DNA of 15,620 nucleotides, taken from assembly GCA_028678965.1 (NCBI GenBank), contig JAJRCM010000080.1, forward strand, positions 1 to 15,620, written 5' to 3'. Of this stretch, positions 13,960 to 15,620 are shown piece by piece; positions within the stretch are counted from its first letter, which is position 1, and every line of letters begins with the position of its first letter. This stretch comes from Methanomicrobiales archaeon (GTDB taxonomy: Archaea > Halobacteriota > Methanomicrobia > Methanomicrobiales > JACTUA01). A program made the position numbers and the translations under genes. Below the pieces are notes generated by a model, which did no database searches, was not told the origin of the DNA, and worked only from the letters and a program-made list of their open reading frames with translations.

Positions 13960-14608
13960 TGTTGGCGGGACGCCGCTTTTCCTCCTGGAGTTCGGGGATA
14001 TTGTCATGTACTTCACCCCGTACACCACAAGTCTCTTCATCCTCGCTTTGGTCTTCACCTGTATCGTGATACTGAGCAGACCTGAGAACCAATTGGACAT
14101 TATCTTCGGGAGCGATGGCTACTACACCAAGGAAACAGAGGTGGAAGAACTGCGCTTCCGCCGGTTCATGTCGATTGCCTGCGGTCTCGCCTGCCTGGGA
14201 GCGACAGTGACCGGGGATGTCTTTGATTTCACCCTCTTCGTCTCGCTGGTAGGTATCACCAATGTAGGTATCGTGGCAGCAGTGAGGAGCCGGCATGTCC
14301 AGAATGCAGCCTTCCAGTACGGCATCGTCGCTCTCGCTGGCACCGTCCCTCTCTTTGGGGGAGCTGCAATAGTGGCTGCAACCAATGGGACACTGAGCAT
14401 GATCGAACTTTCAGCGAGGACAATGTCCGGGGTACCACTGATTGCAAAAGCCCTCCTCACCCTGGGGGTGATGGGAGAAGGAATGGCACCCTTCTATGCT
14501 GCAAAAGCGGAGATGTTCCGCGCACCGGGGGCACCGTACGTGATCATGTGCTCACTCTCCTCTCTGCTCATCTTTCTGCGGGTGGTGGAGGTCATTATCA
14601 CCATGTGA
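13952..14608 (+). CDS. ehaH: Energy-converting hydrogenase A, membrane subunit EhaH (antiporter-like)
   Basis: 218 residues, about six helices, related in pattern to the NuoL/M/N–MrpD antiporter family. Supporting motifs are the charged segment ETEVEELRFRRFMSI before helix 2, GDVFDFTLFVSLVGITNVGI (about 89-108), and AKALLTLGVMGEGMAPFY followed by AKAEMFRAPGAPY, where the family has its conserved Lys/Glu helix and loop. It is shorter than full antiporter subunits (12-14 helices). It probably takes part in proton or sodium translocation. The ATG sits inside the end of ehaG (stop 13957-13959), so translation is coupled; the frame upstream of 13952 is shadow. Confidence 0.8.
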   Translation: MSSVGGTPLFLLEFGDIVMYFTPYTTSLFILALVFTCIVILSRPENQLDIIFGSDGYYTKETEVEELRFRRFMSIACGLACLGATVTGDVFDFTLFVSLVGITNVGIVAAVRSRHVQNAAFQYGIVALAGTVPLFGGAAIVAATNGTLSMIELSARTMSGVPLIAKALLTLGVMGEGMAPFYAAKAEMFRAPGAPYVIMCSLSSLLIFLRVVEVIITM

Positions 14609-14614
14609 GGAGAT

Positions 14615-14818
14615 ATGAGAAAGAAGGGTGCACTCAGTATCACTGTGATCGCCGGGATCACCTGTCTTTTGTCAGTAATACTGCAGGTGCTGGAACTCCT
14701 TCCCTTCTGGGCGATGGGGATGGCGCTTGTACTCGGGTTCCCCGTATTTGTGGTCTTTGGGGCTCTATGGTGGAGTGCTGGAACTAAGGAAGGAGATATT
14801 CCCTTCATGGGGTACTGA
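14615..14818 (+). CDS. ehaI: Energy-converting hydrogenase A, membrane subunit EhaI
   Basis: 67 residues with two helices: a basic start MRKKG, SITVIAGITCLLSVILQVLE, then MGMALVLGFPVFVVFGALWW, and a short polar end GTKEGDIPFMGY. It starts 6 nt after the ehaH stop, with AGGAG immediately before it, and lies 1 nt before ehaJ. Assignment is by size and its conserved position between ehaH and ehaJ. Confidence 0.75.
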   Translation: MRKKGALSITVIAGITCLLSVILQVLELLPFWAMGMALVLGFPVFVVFGALWWSAGTKEGDIPFMGY

Positions 14819-14819
14819 C

Positions 14820-15620
14820 ATGATCCTGCAGCTCATTCTTGCTATCCTGTTCGGGCTTCTCCTTTTAGGGATCCACCGCAAACTCATCGCACGGATCCAG
14901 ATGAGGCCAGGGCCCCCGGTGTGGCAGGAACTCCTCCATGCCCTCAAGTTCTCTTTCAAGGTGACCTGGATCCCCCGTACCGCTTCTGCCACCCTTTTTG
15001 GGGGGATTATCCTGATTGCCATCGGGATCTGGACGGCCGCATTCCTGGTGGTGATGACCGGGGGGAGCCTTCTCATCATCTTCGGGATCTACATGCTCCA
15101 TAAAATCGTGGAACATGGGCTCGGTCTCTCCTCAGGTTCCCCCTATGGGAAATTCGGGGGCGTGCGTTCGGTTATCTCTGCAGCCTCCGAGATCCCGCTC
15201 TTTGTCAGTATCTCGGTCATCTTCTTCTTCACAGGATCTCTCCAGATTGCGGACATTGTCACCTACCAGGAGACTCATGGCCTCCTGCTCATCACCGCTT
15301 TCCCTGCGGCAGTAGCGATGTATCTTGTGATCCTCTCCAAGATGCCCTTTGGGCCGTTCTCAATCGTGGAAAGCAAGGAACTGGTCAGCGGGTACAAGAC
15401 AGAGCATTTTGGGGTATGGCGGGCGGGGCTGGAGGTATGCCACGGTCTCAAGACCTTCGTTCTCCTCTACATCTTTATCCTGGTTTTTCTTGGAACACTC
15501 CCCTTCTGGCAGGTACTTCTCCTGATGCTCGCCATTCTCGTCTCACTTTCCTTTGTCTGTGCGCTGACCCCCATGCTCTCCCCCTTCGACAGTGTTACTA
15601 TACAGAGTGCCGTCACCGGG
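14820..15620 (+). CDS. ehaJ: Energy-converting hydrogenase A, subunit EhaJ (NuoH/ND1-like), partial
   Basis: 267 codons without a stop; the gene runs off the right edge. It belongs to the NuoH/EchB/HyfC family that connects the hydrogenase arm to the membrane arm. Signs are HRKLIARIQMRPGPPVWQE (helix 1 and the R-x-GP loop typical of NuoH), FSFKVTWIP, the charged GKFGGVRSVISAASEIPL (the ARxAAQxxSYE-like helix with its glutamate), SKMPFGPFSIVESKELVSGY (the PFD-x-xE-like segment), and another PFDSVTIQS near the edge. It has about seven visible helices. A GGGGT about 6-7 nt before ATG 14820 is the SD. The downstream catalytic subunits (small and large hydrogenase subunits, ferredoxins) are expected beyond the edge. 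Confidence 0.88.
   Translation, partial: MILQLILAILFGLLLLGIHRKLIARIQMRPGPPVWQELLHALKFSFKVTWIPRTASATLFGGIILIAIGIWTAAFLVVMTGGSLLIIFGIYMLHKIVEHGLGLSSGSPYGKFGGVRSVISAASEIPLFVSISVIFFFTGSLQIADIVTYQETHGLLLITAFPAAVAMYLVILSKMPFGPFSIVESKELVSGYKTEHFGVWRAGLEVCHGLKTFVLLYIFILVFLGTLPFWQVLLLMLAILVSLSFVCALTPMLSPFDSVTIQSAVTG

Overview
The window looks like chromosome from a hydrogenotrophic methanogenic archaeon, most likely of the order Methanomicrobiales. The strongest sign is the run of small, overlapping membrane-subunit genes from 11726 to the right edge, which matches the start of the Eha energy-converting [NiFe] hydrogenase operon (ehaB to ehaJ in canonical order, ehaJ cut by the edge). Other archaeal signs are an OBG/YchF-type GTPase with the archaeal cysteine cluster and an NKVD G4 motif, a CDC48/VAT N-domain protein, a COG1751 pyruvate-kinase-C-domain protein, an A-type ATP synthase K-subunit remnant, a tRNA-Leu without encoded CCA, and TATA-like boxes at archaeal spacing. 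The genus is not resolved.

Left part (1-2631): a short acidic hypothetical protein (62-325, minus), a small four-helix membrane protein (556-948, plus), then a degraded lone copy of the A-type ATP synthase proteolipid gene (970-1186, minus) that still has a good Shine-Dalgarno (SD) site but needs two frame corrections. After about 400 bp without genes comes a zinc-finger plus CDC48-N-domain protein that has no AAA ATPase module (1603-2307, minus).

Central part (2632-7719): a DUF92/VTE6-like integral membrane protein converges on a two-gene minus-strand operon (PK-C domain protein, then a membrane protein). A 43-bp divergent promoter region separates that operon from the TGS-domain GTPase. 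Next is a 5'-truncated Kup potassium-transporter gene (minus), which lies head to head with a GNAT acetyltransferase.

Right-central part (7720-10140): a COG2426 'small multidrug export' membrane protein; an intergenic region with unusually dense nested inverted repeats that could encode a structured RNA (8490-8694); a four-helix membrane protein; a 52-residue glycine-rich membrane microprotein (9365-9523, minus); and tRNA-Leu(UAG) (9837-9921, minus).

Right part (10141-15620): a TrkH/KtrB-type K+ transporter, probably translated from a leaderless or near-leaderless mRNA, followed by its own promoter region and the Eha operon. In hydrogenotrophic methanogens Eha uses the ion gradient to reduce ferredoxin, which tops up CO2 reduction to formylmethanofuran. 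Only membrane subunits lie in this window. The catalytic and electron-transfer subunits would lie beyond the right edge, and no ehaA is seen ahead of ehaB.

The most interesting items are the folded intergenic element, the AAA-less CDC48-N protein, and the two decaying ion-transport genes (atpK and kup). I saw no CRISPR array, insertion sequence or phage region.
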